Shown: positions 37,195 to 47,716 of the stretch, one piece after another
How positions within the stretch are numbered: position 1 is the stretch's first letter
Layout of the letters: each line of letters opens with the position of its first letter
Assembly (NCBI GenBank): GCA_037952775.1
Contig: JBANAY010000003.1
Location: forward strand, 24,180,001-24,244,000
DNA: 64,000 nt
Reading direction: 5' to 3'
Origin: Clonostachys chloroleuca
Taxonomy: Eukaryota > Ascomycota > Sordariomycetes > Hypocreales > Bionectriaceae
Translations under genes and position numbers: made by a program
The notes under the pieces: generated by a model
Databases searched by the model: none
The model's input: the letters and a program-made list of their open reading frames with translations, nothing else
Told to the model about the DNA's origin: nothing

Positions 37195-37860
37195 TCAATA
37201 TAGGGCCGTTATTTTATAGTGATTATCCTGCTCAACACTTTTATCACTGCCCTTATTCCTGGGCATTTGGCGGATTGGTGACGGATCCGCTGGGAGGACG
37301 GTCGGGAGATCGAGGGGGAGATGTTTGGGGGACGAGCGGGAAGACTCAACGGCGCCGGGGGAAGACGACCCGGCCGCGAAAGCCACGGGGACCGCGAAGA
37401 CCAGGGGGACCGCGAAAACCAGGGGGGCCCCTGAGGCCATCCTTGCCCTTCTTGCCCTTCTTCCCAGTCCCATCCCCAAGAAGTCGACGCAAACGTGGCG
37501 ACAAAAATGGTGAAAGGCGGCCAGCATGACCGCCCACCCGGCAAAGAAACCAGCAAGCTCGTACTGGTAATGGAGCCACTGCTCCGAAAAGATTGGCCCG
37601 GGAGCCATGATTGCGGTCCAAACCGCCGCGCCGAAAACCACCGCCACCACCACCAGGCTGGCGGGGATCACCACCTTCATCGTCATCGTTGTCATCGTCG
37701 TCGTCGTTCTCGTCGTCGTCGTCGTTGTTGCTGTTGCTGTTACTGTTGTTGTTGCTGCTTCTGCTGGTGTTGCTGTTGCAGTTGCTGCCGCTGGTGATGC
37801 TGGTGTTGCTGCTGGTGTTGCTGTATTCTCGTTCACAAGCGGCCAAAGGAAAAGAATCAC
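37195..37860 (-). CDS. Hypothetical low-complexity membrane protein (frame uncertain)
   Basis: Minus-strand frame of 221 codons: a Thr/Ala-rich head encoded by trinucleotide repeats, a hydrophobic helix (MKVVIPASLVVVAVVFGAAV), a second one (YELAGFFAGWAVMLAAF), and a basic then Pro/Ser-rich tail. A second minus-strand frame over 37346-37846 is also open. It encodes poly-Asn/poly-Asp followed by collagen-like G-x-y triplets (GPPGFRGPPGLRG). Both frames cannot be assumed real: repeat-rich DNA keeps several frames open. Family unknown. Confidence 0.35.
   Translation of the reverse strand: MILFLWPLVNENTATPAATPASPAAATATATPAEAATTTVTATATTTTTTRTTTTMTTMTMKVVIPASLVVVAVVFGAAVWTAIMAPGPIFSEQWLHYQYELAGFFAGWAVMLAAFHHFCRHVCVDFLGMGLGRRARRARMASGAPLVFAVPLVFAVPVAFAAGSSSPGAVESSRSSPKHLPLDLPTVLPADPSPIRQMPRNKGSDKSVEQDNHYKITALY
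37676..37832. repeat. Imperfect trinucleotide microsatellite
   Basis: Runs of GTC/GTT then GTT/GCT triplets on the plus strand (GTCGTCGTCGTT, GTTGCTGTTGCTG). In the minus frames they read as Thr/Ala, Asn/Ser or Asp repeats. Confidence 0.85.
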
Positions 37861-38201
37861 AATGATTCTGTCCGTTTCAAAATGCTCGCTTTGTTAGCAT
37901 CTGGCACAGAGGGAAGGAGCTCTCGACGGCAGGTGCTCCTGTCATCGTTCTGTCCATCATCTCATACAAGGCAACTACGCGACCACACCACTGGAAGTTG
38001 ACTTTTTCTGGGCCTTTCAGGAGCAGTATTTGCAATCAATTAAAATCAACAATTCCAACGCCCCGTGTCAGTTTGGTCTGGGCGATGCGCTCCTGGTTGG
38101 GTACTTGGACGGTGCACCATGCTAAACGCTGCCTTAGCCGCTTAATGGAAACCCGGAATGTGGAACTTCGTTTCGATATGACTACTGAGTCATTCTACAT
38201 T

Positions 38202-38513
38202 CTATAATTGCAGCGAATCAACACCCGTGCATGTCCTCACTTCTTGGTTAATCAGTGTCTGCAGGGTCTGGTCCTGTGCCGGGTCAATCCAGGGAAAGAT
38301 GAACTCGTAGAATGTGCCTCTATCACCATTTTTCACAGAGTTGTGATTCCACCAAGCCATCATGCAGTGCCCATGGCCCAGTGGACTCTTTCCATCTTGG
38401 ATTGAATGCAATTTCCACTGCGCAAAAGCGACAAACCAACTTTCCATGCGGCTGCCAACGTATCTAGTAAACGAACGAGTACTGTAGACCATGAGGAGAT
38501 ATGGCAAGACCAT
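38202..38513 (-). CDS. Hypothetical protein, possibly first exon of a longer gene
   Basis: Minus-strand frame from an ATG at 38513, with balanced protein-like composition (RYVGSRMESWFVAFAQWK, GHCMMAWWNHNSVKNG, FYEFIFPWIDPAQDQTLQ). A GTGAGG donor-like site lies near its end. Downstream open stretches in the same direction (a basic one at about 38040-38200 and one reading FQWCGRVVALYEMMDRT near 37900-38000) could be later exons. I do not recognise the family. Confidence 0.4.
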   Translation of the reverse strand: MVLPYLLMVYSTRSFTRYVGSRMESWFVAFAQWKLHSIQDGKSPLGHGHCMMAWWNHNSVKNGDRGTFYEFIFPWIDPAQDQTLQTLINQEVRTCTGVDSLQL

Positions 38514-39015
38514 ATGTATTAGGCATAAAGACCAGGTTTACATTGTGAATTCTTCCTGCCTAATGTATATATATGTAGCTACCTCATAAAGTTGCAATCA
38601 GCCGCCTTTAATGTTAGCGAAATTTGGTCATAATTCGACGGCTTGTACAATTTCAATTGCCTACTATCGACAGCCATAGGATAAACTAGTTCTCCAAGCG
38701 ATGCCAGATTCCCCGAACCGCCTCTACCCTCCTGTGGTCTAAGGCAACGTTCTCGAATAGTTCTAAACTTAGTACTTAAGATAATAATATATATAAATAA
38801 GGGACTGGAAATAATTTGTTATATCTTTGGAAGAGTTTCTTTGTCTGGGTTCTGCTTCTTTGAGAACAGCAAATTGAACGAGCTTTAATTTATTAGAATA
38901 GTTAATCGTGTGCTTGAGTATGTTTAGAATCATATATGAAAAAGAAAACGTCAATTTTTGAGACCTAAGTCTATTAATTCAATGGTTGGCCACAAGCTGT
39001 TAAGTTCAGATCAGC
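38514..39015. other. Intergenic, nothing recognised
   Basis: A+T-moderate spacer between the hypothetical gene and the 3' end of the oxidoreductase. No motif seen. Confidence 0.4.
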
Positions 39016-40074
39016 CTATAATTCGTAATCATCAATCTCTATCGTAGTGTTTGTCTCCAAAGCCTTCTTCACGGCGTCGCAAACAATCAAGGCAGCTAAT
39101 CCTGTCCGGACAGTGCAACTAGGCTCCTCCTCCCCGCGGATAACCTTACTGAAATGATCTAGTTGCAGTTCGAAAGGAACGCCCGGAATGACTGGTGTCT
39201 TTTGAGATTCCATCTCTGAATGCCACGACAACTTCTCACCCTTGTATGACCATAATGTCAAATCTGGGACACTGAGAGTGGCCTTGGAACCGAAGATACG
39301 GTAAGTATCCTGGCCAGTCTTGGGGATGAGTGGGTTTTCACCCGTTCCAGACTCGAAATTGTAGGGTGAGCACACATTGTCTGCGATTATGAAGGTGCCT
39401 ACAACACCGGACTTGAATCTCAACGTCAATGCAGCCCCTTCCTCGGCCTCAAAACCTCTCTGCGAAATCGTCTTCTCAGCATGGACTTTGGTGATGGGCC
39501 CAATAAGATGGTGAAGCAAATCCACCTCATGGATCAGGTTAATTAGCACAACTCCACCAGTCTTGTGCCTCCTCCACTCCGTAGGCGCATCGAAATAATC
39601 GAGAGGCTTGAGTGTCGTCCATAGTCCACTGATTGCGATGATGTTGCCAAGCGAACCAGATAAAAGTATTTGTTTGGCAGACACAATATACGGGTTGAAT
39701 CTGCGATGGTGGCCAACAAGGACCTTGACTGGGTTCGTTTTGAGATGTTCGATCAATTCCTGACCGGAACCAATGTTAGTACTCACGGGCTTCTCAAGGA
39801 GAACGTGGATGCCTGCAGCCGAAAGTTCCTTAGCCACTGCGACATGGGTGTGATTGGGTGTGCAGACAATAGCAGCCTCCGGTTTGTCCGGAGAAGCAAC
39901 CAAGTCTGCAATAGATTTGTAGTGCGGGACACCTAGATCGGAAGCCAGAAGGACACCTGGTTGAGCAGGATCGACGATGGCAACGAGCTTGGATGCGTCT
40001 AAAGCAGAGGCTGTCCGGGCATGGCGAGGACCGATAAGTCCAGCGCCAATGACGGCGATTGTGATTGGTGTCAT
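39016..40074 (-). CDS. Gfo/Idh/MocA-family NAD(P)-dependent oxidoreductase
   Basis: Single-exon 352-residue protein, typical length for the glucose-fructose oxidoreductase/inositol dehydrogenase/rhizopine catabolism family. The N-terminal Rossmann fold has GAGLIG (residues 10-15). The EKP motif (94-96), whose Lys and Pro position nicotinamide and substrate, follows VLL. The C-terminal domain carries NLIHEVD, with His182 and Asp185 in the usual catalytic positions. It lacks a signal peptide and is likely cytosolic. Expected reaction: reversible oxidation of a sugar, cyclitol or related hydroxyl compound. It is divergent from a quinate-type permease across a 629-bp shared promoter, suggesting joint use in uptake and oxidation of one compound. 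The frame is intact, without RIP-like stops. The exact substrate is not deducible. Confidence 0.9.
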   Translation of the reverse strand: MTPITIAVIGAGLIGPRHARTASALDASKLVAIVDPAQPGVLLASDLGVPHYKSIADLVASPDKPEAAIVCTPNHTHVAVAKELSAAGIHVLLEKPVSTNIGSGQELIEHLKTNPVKVLVGHHRRFNPYIVSAKQILLSGSLGNIIAISGLWTTLKPLDYFDAPTEWRRHKTGGVVLINLIHEVDLLHHLIGPITKVHAEKTISQRGFEAEEGAALTLRFKSGVVGTFIIADNVCSPYNFESGTGENPLIPKTGQDTYRIFGSKATLSVPDLTLWSYKGEKLSWHSEMESQKTPVIPGVPFELQLDHFSKVIRGEEEPSCTVRTGLAALIVCDAVKKALETNTTIEIDDYEL

Positions 40075-40703
40075 TTTCTGTTGACTGGATCCTTGTTTTG
40101 GGGAAAGTAGAAAATTTGGCCAAAATAGAATTCTGAACGAATGAGCGATGGATTGTGCTTGAAATCTGCTGAGAATTGGCCAACGCGGAGCAAAACCCTT
40201 TAGCCCTTGTCTTTATCTCAAAGGCCTGTTGAGGCGAGCATTGTTCAGAAATCTTTTCCCGACTGGCGCATTCCCAAAGTTGTAGAACCGTCGTCGGCTT
40301 GCAGGCTAAGCATTCTCCCATGTACCCTGACTGTATGGACACTAGGTATATGTATGGTGAGGGTTGGGGTTTTCGGATCCCCGCAAACCGGCAAAGATCT
40401 TAAGCCGCTTCGCTCCACTCTTGCCACACGTATCGGGTAATTCCCCAGGCGTTTGTGGAGAAGAGGACGAACCCCGGTCAATGACTTGTAAGGGGTAATT
40501 CCCCAGGTTTTCTTGGAGACAGAGTCTGGATCCCATCTAAGGAATTTAGTTAATGACTCGTTAGAATAAATATTTGATCGCCCCCGTACTCTTCCCTCTT
40601 CGTGAAGTACGCAGAGCTTTCAACTTCTACAAAGGCATCGATTCTATCCTACCTTGATTACCGTCCTCTTCTTTCATACTTTTGTTAGTCATCAAGCTTC
40701 AAG
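40075..40703. promoter_or_regulatory. Shared divergent promoter with duplicated CTGGGG-containing element
   Basis: A perfect 15-bp direct repeat, GGGTAATTCCCCAGG, lies at 40435-40449 and 40493-40507, followed in both cases by similar TTTGTGGAGAAGAG/TTTCTTGGAGACAGAG sequence. Each copy carries CTGGGG on the minus strand, which fits the SYGGRG site of the carbon-catabolite repressor CreA. The region separates the oxidoreductase and permease start codons, so both genes may share this control. Confidence 0.55.
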
Positions 40704-42449
40704 ATGCGCCTCTTTCCCAAAGTCGAGGAAGATCGGCCTACGCCCAAGGAGGTTTACAACTTGCGAACCTATCTGTTTGCTGCCATTGCCTCTGCTGGTG
40801 CTGCTACTATCGGCTATGACAGCGCATTCATTGGTGGCACACTTGCCCTACAGTCCTTCAAAGACGAGTTCAACTTTGAGACCATGTCCGAAGATGAGGT
40901 TAATCTTCTCACTGCCAATATTGTGTCCTGCTACCAAGCAGGTGCCTTCTTTGGTGCCATCTTTGCCTATCTAGGCGGCCACTACCTTGGACGTCGCCTA
41001 GGCTTGATCATCTTTGGTGTTCTCTTTGTAATTGGAGCTGGTATTATGCTCGCATCTAACGGTGCTCGTGGGTTCGCCCTCATGTACGCTGGTAGAGTTA
41101 TCGCCGGCCTGGGTGTCGGGGCTATCTCTAACCTTATCCCCATATACATTTCGGAGCTCTCACCCCCAGCTATTCGTGGTCGGTTAGTTGGTATGTGGGA
41201 AGTTGGATGGCAGTCTGGTGGTCTGGTCGGCTTCTGGATTAACGTAAGTCCAACAGTCTGCGCCGTATCTTTTTACGAGGCGGTTGATACTAATATTTAT
41301 TTGGATAGTATGCCGTTTCCCGAACCATCGCCCCCTCACACAAGCAGTGGTTTATTCCGTTCGCGATTCAACTTGTCCCGGCCGGCATCCTTGTCATCGG
41401 AGCCCTTCTCACCGATGAGAGTCCTCGATGGCTGATGACGAATGGAAAGCGAGAACAGGGCATCAAAGTCCTATCTAGGCTCCGAAATCTCCCTGCCGAC
41501 CACCCATACCTCCAGGAGGAGATTTCTCAGATCGACCAAGGCATTGAGATGCAGGCCCAAACGATCGGCCTTGGCTTTTATGCCCCTTTCAAGGAGGCGA
41601 AGCGCAATAAGTCTATGCAATGGCGTCTGTTCCTTGCCGGTAGTCTGTTTTTCTGGCAAAACGGCTCTGGTATCAACGCTATCAACGTGCGTCCTTACTT
41701 CTATGGCTCCCCTCTCCGCATAACAGCAGCATTGCTAATATTTCTTTTCCTAGTACTACTCTCCTCGTGTTTTCCAGGCCATCGGTCTCGTGGGTACAAA
41801 TGCTTCCTTATTTTCTACCGGCATGTTTGGTGTGATTAAGACTGTCGTCACCGTAATCTGGATTCTCTTTATGATTGACTATCTCGGCCGACGTAACCTC
41901 CTCATTTGGGGAGCTTTGGGTGGCTCAATATCTCTCTGGGTGGTTGGTGGTTACATTGCTGTCGCCCAGCCAACGAAGAATCCCGGCGCTGCCAATACCG
42001 ATGGTGGGAGGATGGCCCTTGCATTCTTCTACATCTTTACAATTTTCTATACCCCTTCATGGAGTGGTACACCCTGGTGTATCAGCAGTGAGATCTTCGA
42101 CCAGAATATGCGAAGCTTGGGCCAAGCCTTTGCTGCTGCTAACAACTGGTTCTGGAACTTCATCGTCGCTCGTTTCACGCCCCAGATGTTTACCAAGATG
42201 AACTATGGCGTCTTCTTCCTCTTTGCGTCTTTGCAGCTCCTGTCAATAATTTATGTATACTTCTTGGTCCCCGAGACTAAGAGCGTGCCTCTGGAGCAGA
42301 TGGACATGCTCTTCGCCAAGGGGTTACAGCCAAGGCACGCACATGCCGTTGTCATGAAGCAGCTGCGGGATAACGAGGAGGCTTTTAATCGCGCTGCCGT
42401 TGAGAGCACCGAGGAGAAGGAGGATCACACCCACCTTGAGAAGGCTTGA
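40704..42449 (+). CDS. MFS sugar-porter, quinate permease-like
   Basis: Three exons, 40704-41243, 41309-41686 and 41754-42449 (introns of 65 and 67 nt, GTAAGT/TAG and GTGCGT/TAG, branch TACTAAT and GCTAAT), encode 537 residues. The N-terminus EEDRPTPKEVYNLRTY followed by GYDSAFIGGTLAL is characteristic of fungal quinate permeases (QutD/Qa-y). GRRLG, the PIYISELSPPAIRGRLVG motif, DESPRWL, FFWQNGSGINAIN and the PETKSVPLEQMD end motif follow in family order. Twelve membrane segments are expected in the plasma membrane. Quinate/shikimate-type or sugar uptake is inferred from family; the substrate is not proven. The partner gene is the divergent oxidoreductase. No quinate dehydrogenase or dehydroquinase genes are seen in the window. 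Confidence 0.9.
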
Positions 42450-44369
42450 GAGGGATGGACAAACACAGATCATGACTCTGTGGTTTGAGAGCCTAGTGGG
42501 AAGATTGAAGGGAGATATAGTTAAATCAACTACCGATCAAGCGTACATAAAGATCGATAGCAATTTACTTATACCTAATAAATCAATTACCAAAGATCCT
42601 CAGTATTACTAGAAATTGGAGAGTATAGCTCGCACAAGCGACCAACTAGCTACAGTCTCCGTCCGAAGGCGAATAGGACGCCAAACTCGGACAGAGCCTC
42701 AGCTAAAGGTACTCGTCTGAATTTTTCACGCCAGCTAAGGTAGAATCTTGACTTATGATTAGAACGGCAAGACTGTCCTTATTTTTTATGCGTCTTATGT
42801 AAAATCGTCTACAACGTAAATTAACAACCCGACGCTCGCTCTTACGCATCTCCTAAGTTAGTGTCACGCAACCATATCGGCTGTATACTTATCGTAAAAG
42901 GTTAGATGAGATCATTCAATAGATCTGCACTATAATGGCACAGTAAAATGGGGTCTCTATTTACTTTCATTAGCCATGAAAAAACACCGAGTCCTTTTCT
43001 TTGAAGACGATAGCAATGCAATGCTTTGAGCTCAGCTGATCAACACGATCATGCCAGCTATCCAGAACCCAGCATGTCCAGCTGCAGATAACATACAATT
43101 AAACCCGTCTCTCATTTCTTGCACCATCTAAATATCCTTAAGTGGCAGTATTCAACTCCCCCAACCCAGCTATTGACCGAGTTCCTAAACATCGTTGAGT
43201 GACGTGCCGCCGTATAGGTCGGCCTTCCGGGTGTGCACCTAAAAGACCTAGGTCAGGCCCGTTGATGAGGAGAATGATGCTTCCCACATTGTTTGGAAAA
43301 TAAACATCAAATAAAATTAAAGAATTGAGGAAGATTTCGTGGCGGAGTTTAGTAAGCGGTCAACTTCCGATCTGTTCCCTTGCTTGCGGGGCTTAATGAT
43401 GCTGAATGATGGTCCCAGCCGAACCGTGGCGTCTGTTGGGGTTTAGAGCGGCAGGCTTGCGTGACCGGGGCTGCGGTTAAGTCTTTATCCAGGGTTCCTC
43501 TCTCCGGTGTATATATGCTCTTCGCATTGTGTACCGCTCATGAATAACACAACTAAAGGGAAGAACCAAGATATATCAGCCTTGATTCTCGGCTACTGCT
43601 CGCAGCGAATCCTTATTGAATGGCATGGCGGGATGCGTATGCAGCCTCGTTTTAAATGAAGCACAATAGATAATGTAAATTCAGCCATTCGATTTGCCCA
43701 TCGCTCTGGCCAAGGTCCTGGAGCAGAGTGCTCACCAAGCACACCACTAACAACCAACCGATGCACGAGCGCAACAATTCCACCGTCCGAAGTCACTCAC
43801 ACTCTCTGCCAGGCCTTCGTCAGGCTCGGTTGGCTGGGGCAGCGTATGCTATGGCTAGCGAAATTTCCAAACATCACTGGTTTCCCAGCACAATTTCTCA
43901 AGTGGAGCGTTTAGGGGATCAGGGGGGACGGGACCAATATCCATCTCTTCGGGGTTGCCCCCTACTGTCTTCGTATCTCCAATGACGTCTTTTGTCAGGC
44001 TTACCTGGGCAGCAGTGCTACAGCTCAAAAGGAGTACAGCAGTGGCTTCGTAAGCTACCTGAGACGAGGGGCCAGCCGTGCTCATACCTCAGACCTGAAA
44101 TCTGATCAAATTTGGCAAACGCTTCGATGCTAATATTGGTCCAATTGCCATTATTCTCTGCGACCGTAATGCCTTCGGGTCCATCACCGGTTTTACCCCC
44201 CTGCTTATCCATCTTCTGGACGATAATTTTTTTATGGCGGCAATCTCCTCCCTAGTAGCGGACCTCCATGACTGTCTAACGCAAAGTGATAGTGAATTTT
44301 CTTATTAGGATCAAGGTCTATACTGTTTCGGCCTTTATGCGGTCCGCAACGTGTTCCTGTGACCGAGTC
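42450..44369. other. Long intergenic region, nothing recognised
   Basis: Normal composition. Minus-strand frames at 43593-43796 and 43855-44212 and plus-strand frames over the same stretch show no family motif, and splice joints could not be proposed. Confidence 0.4.
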
Positions 44370-44606
44370 TCATCCGGGAGGTTCCATGCCCTTTACCAAT
44401 GGGTCTACCGCCTCGTTGCCGGGCACGCCGATGTGTATCGGAGTCCAGCGGAACGATAGCTCCCATCCTTCGCTCAGAACCTCGTTCAGTGCCCAATTGG
44501 CCCTCACTAAGAGATATTGCCCCAAAGGAAACTTGGGATCTTGTAGAGCTTGAATAACGGCTTGGTTATCCGTGAACGCAATGCTCTTTCCAAGCGATAT
44601 CATCAC
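44370..44606 (-). pseudogene. RNase H fragment of a Tad1-like LINE
   Basis: Minus-strand frame with the RNase H signature of fungal non-LTR elements: AFTDNQAVIQALQDPK, then LLVRANWALNEV, then FRWTPIHIGVPGNEAVD. The usual Ala residues of PAHxGxxGNExAD are partly replaced (PIH, EAVD). The rest of the ORF2 protein is absent or unrecognisable on both sides, so only an orphan domain remains. The flanks are not obviously A+T-biased. Confidence 0.75.
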
Positions 44607-46241
44607 ACTAGGGCTACAATTATATAAATATAGGTACTTTTCCCTTAATAAGATTAGATACCTTATAGCATATGATTAGAATTACCTAGGCTACATTCTT
44701 ATCAGTAACTCCGCTTAGAGGCAATATGAAGGGAGGGTATGGAAGAGGGATTACCGCACTTCTCATTGGATAAGGCGGAGGTGGAGACCGGCAAACCTCT
44801 TTGCCTTGTCAGTAACAATCTCCCGCAATCGGTTATTTCTTTTCCAGACTCCTGCGACAACAATGAAATCTCAGCAAGCACCAAGGATATTGACAATAGT
44901 CTTTTCAAAAGATCTGTGAGACCTATGACAATGTGGAACAGATGTTCCTATCACGTTTAACGGTGTGGCTATCCACGTAATTGACGACGCATTTATGCGC
45001 TCGACGTTGCTCAAAATTACTCGCTCGATGTAGGGAATATACGGCAAAATTACGAAAATTTACACGTGAGTCAGTGTAGTGACTTGGCATCTAAAAATAA
45101 GTGTACTGTCCTCCCTTTAGAAGCCCCTGACTCGGCTCAATCTGCTAGACCGTCTCGATTGATGGACAGTCTTAAACGCTATTTAGTCTGATATAGATTG
45201 GTGTGGGCATAGTCGATACTGACCGGCTTCCAGGCACCCATTATGCTATTAACCTTGTGAATAGTGTAGTACAAGGGCTGTTTGCTCCTTACTTTCTGGC
45301 CACCGTTACGGTAGTGCTAAGTACCGTTGCTTATGTTAGCGCCTTTATAGCACGGACACCAACGCTTATAACTATGAACGTGCTAAGTTCCGCACTGACT
45401 ACACTTGCCGGTATCGTGTGAATTAATCGCCCTAACTCATAGCATCAACAACCTGAATACTGCCGGGGGCAGTGTTGGTATCTATGGAGACAGAAATAGT
45501 AATTTCCCCATTCGTACCTAGATTATACTGAGTTGTGTGGTTGGAGCTACTAGATTTTTTACTTCCAGTTTGCAGATAGGTGTAATGAGGATGAGCCATT
45601 GCAGTAGGATATGGCATGACCGGATCAGCCTCCTGATGACCAAAGCTCTGCTTCCAATGCGATAGAAGTTAACTCAGAAGTCCGCTTATATCATCATAGT
45701 TATGAAGTAGGAAGAGCCGATGCCCTCTAGCTCGTGTCAGGCCTACAAAGTATTAGAAGACCGCCATTGAGGCTCGGCGGGGTCGTCCGATGCCCAAAGT
45801 GTGCCTTAGTAATCTCAATCGCCCTTCTTGCAGGATAGATGCCCTGCTCGGTTGCCTAGTTTCCGCTCTCTCCTTGATCCACTACTCATAATTGGCGGTC
45901 ATCTTCGTAAACCCAATGTCTTCTGGGACTATTGCTTAAAGGTTTGTGAAAACAGAGGCTGAAGCAATAGATATTGTCATTACTAATTGCCTGATTGGCG
46001 TCGAAGACAGGCTGAATAGTACTAACTCGGCATGTTCCATTAATAAAGCCCCTCACAAATGGCCAGATGCAACTGCTCCCAACTCGCCCCAAGATCAGAG
46101 GAATCCAATTTGCCCTCCACAACGAAGATTTACACTACCCTTCTTAGTTTCTCTCCTTTCACTACTCATCTTCATTCACTTTTATCAGCTTGATTTCCGA
46201 CAATTTTGGTTCTATTGACCGCATTTGTCAAGTCACTCAAA
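44607..46241. other. Intergenic region with unassigned short frames
   Basis: A plus-strand frame at 45203-45421 is hydrophobic (LFAPYFLATVTVVLSTVAYV). A minus-strand frame at 45432-45617 is Ser/Thr-rich (TTQYNLGTNGEITISVSIDT). Neither is recognised, and no full gene could be built. A pyrimidine-rich leader precedes the kinase start at 46242. Confidence 0.35.
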
Positions 46242-47345
46242 ATGCCTTCGCCCTCACCCTCGCGTTCGCGTTCATTGTCCCCTCCTCCGCGCCCATATGA
46301 AATCCGTGGGTTCGAAATTGGCAGCGACAGTTTTTACATCAACATACGTGTCAACGGCGTGCGCTTCGATATCCCTCTCTCGCCCGACAGTTTTGTGCGA
46401 TCTCCCAAAGCACTCGCACTCTTCAAGAAGATCTTCAGCCTGGTCAAGAGCGACGATGATTCCGGTCCTGATGTGTGGGCCTACGCCAGGGAGATCGCGG
46501 ATCATTTCTTGCCGGAACTTCAGCGTCTTGCGCCGAAGAAAATCCATACCGGGAAGCTGACTCTTGCAGACCTCAAAGCAAGCGGCTACTTTGAGTGCGA
46601 ATACAAAGTCGTCAAGGAGCGACCAACCCTAACAACCGTCAAGCCTTGGGGGCGACAGGATGACGATGACGATCCTTGCGCTGACAAGGAGTGGGATATG
46701 CGTACCTACCAATCAACATTCCCACTCTATAGTCTTGAAGATGTGGAGGTCCCTTACACTGACGGCGAGTCTATTCATGATATCATCCCCCAGAGGGCGT
46801 TTGTGAATGGGAAAACATGCTTTTATAAATCCTGTTACTCACCATGGGATGCACTTGAAGAGGTGACCAAGTATTGCAAGATTGCCCAGTCAAGTCTTTC
46901 AATATCTGATCTTCGCACTTCGAGGCTATCGGGCATTGTTACCTATCGCGATGGACTAGCCAAAGGGCTCCTTTATGATTGGATCGAGACCAAAGACCCA
47001 GGAACCCTAACTTGGGCAATTGAAGATGATGTCCCACGCTCCCAAAAAAATAAGTGGACGCTTCAGATCCGCGATACCGTGAGAAAGCTCCACAGTTTAG
47101 GGGTTGTGTGGGGTGATGTCAAGGCCGATAATGTGTTAATCGGCATGGACAAGAACGCGGTTGTGATTGATTTGGAGGGAGGTACGACTAAGGGTTGGGT
47201 TGACAGGGAACTACTGGGAACTATCGAAGGAGACCAGCAGGGCTTAAAACGGCTTGTTGATTTCATCCTCAATGATGAATCTCCGTTGCGACTCCGTAAT
47301 CGGATCGGGAGCGATTGTGAATATGATAGTGAGGAGGAGGAATAG
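46242..47345 (+). CDS. Fungal protein-kinase-like protein
   Basis: Single exon. I use the ATG at 46242 (MPSPSPSRSRS), giving 367 residues; an in-frame ATG at 46206 would add 12. The C-terminal half is a divergent kinase fold: a candidate ATP-site lysine in KTCFYKSC, the catalytic loop VVWGDVKADNVLI (about 288-300) replacing HRD..N, and IDLEGGTTKGWVD (309-321) in place of DFG, as commonly seen in this fungal kinase-like family (usually DFGGG..GWVD). The catalytic Asp and Asn are present, but the magnesium-binding DFG appears as DLE, so activity is uncertain. The N-terminus is Ser/Pro-rich, and the tail is acidic and ends in Glu repeats. The frame is intact. Substrate unknown. Confidence 0.75.
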   Translation: MPSPSPSRSRSLSPPPRPYEIRGFEIGSDSFYINIRVNGVRFDIPLSPDSFVRSPKALALFKKIFSLVKSDDDSGPDVWAYAREIADHFLPELQRLAPKKIHTGKLTLADLKASGYFECEYKVVKERPTLTTVKPWGRQDDDDDPCADKEWDMRTYQSTFPLYSLEDVEVPYTDGESIHDIIPQRAFVNGKTCFYKSCYSPWDALEEVTKYCKIAQSSLSISDLRTSRLSGIVTYRDGLAKGLLYDWIETKDPGTLTWAIEDDVPRSQKNKWTLQIRDTVRKLHSLGVVWGDVKADNVLIGMDKNAVVIDLEGGTTKGWVDRELLGTIEGDQQGLKRLVDFILNDESPLRLRNRIGSDCEYDSEEEE

Positions 47346-47418
47346 AATGGCATATAGTAGTAATGGGATTGACAAAGTAGCCGATTCTTGAATGTATGAC
47401 GCAGTGTTTCTGATGTTA

Positions 47419-47715
47419 TTATAAGAAGCACTCTTTAAAGAACACCTTCATCTGTTGAAGTTCATATCCCTCGAAGACACAGCAATGGCCACCATCAGGA
47501 ACAAGGACAAGTTGATATCCTTACCCTCTTTTCATTCAAAGTCGCTCAGCGGGTCTCATTGTAGCGGCAGGATGAACGACCTTGCCATGTTTGCCCACGA
47601 CTAACGTAAGATGGCTTCCATGCTCTAGCTTGGAAGCATTTCTTATCTTCGAGTTCTCAATATGCAAATTATACAACGAGTACACTATCCCTTGCTCGTG
47701 CCACAAAGCACCCTA
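47419..47715 (-). pseudogene. Alpha/beta hydrolase C-terminal remnant
   Basis: On the minus strand a single frame reads ALWHEQGIVYSLYNLHIE, then HLTLVVGKHGKVVHPAAT, then YQLVLVPDGGHCCVFEGYEL, ending at a stop at 47419-47421. This fits the last third of an alpha/beta hydrolase, with GGHC holding the catalytic His. Two in-frame stops interrupt it (TGA 47536-47538, TAA 47521-47523). Nothing upstream matches the nucleophile elbow, because a transcription factor gene occupies that DNA. It is a dead fragment. Confidence 0.6.
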
Positions 47716-47716
47716 C

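Noticed and set aside
37104..37529. 141-codon plus-strand frame with Pro/Gly/Arg repeats
   Set aside because: Antisense of low-complexity triplet DNA; the Leu run comes from a CTT-rich tract.
37676..37832. Possible CRISPR-like or regulatory repeat array
   Set aside because: The units are 3-bp microsatellite, with no spacers; CRISPR is not expected in a fungal nuclear genome.
39830..40342. 170-codon minus-strand open frame overlapping the oxidoreductase start
   Set aside because: It shares DNA with the intact oxidoreductase in another frame and is rich in Ser/Cys/Arg as expected of a shadow frame.
45203..45617. Hydrophobic plus-strand frame and Ser/Thr-rich minus-strand frame
   Set aside because: They look protein-like, but no gene model could be built and neither family is recognised; kept only in the intergenic note.
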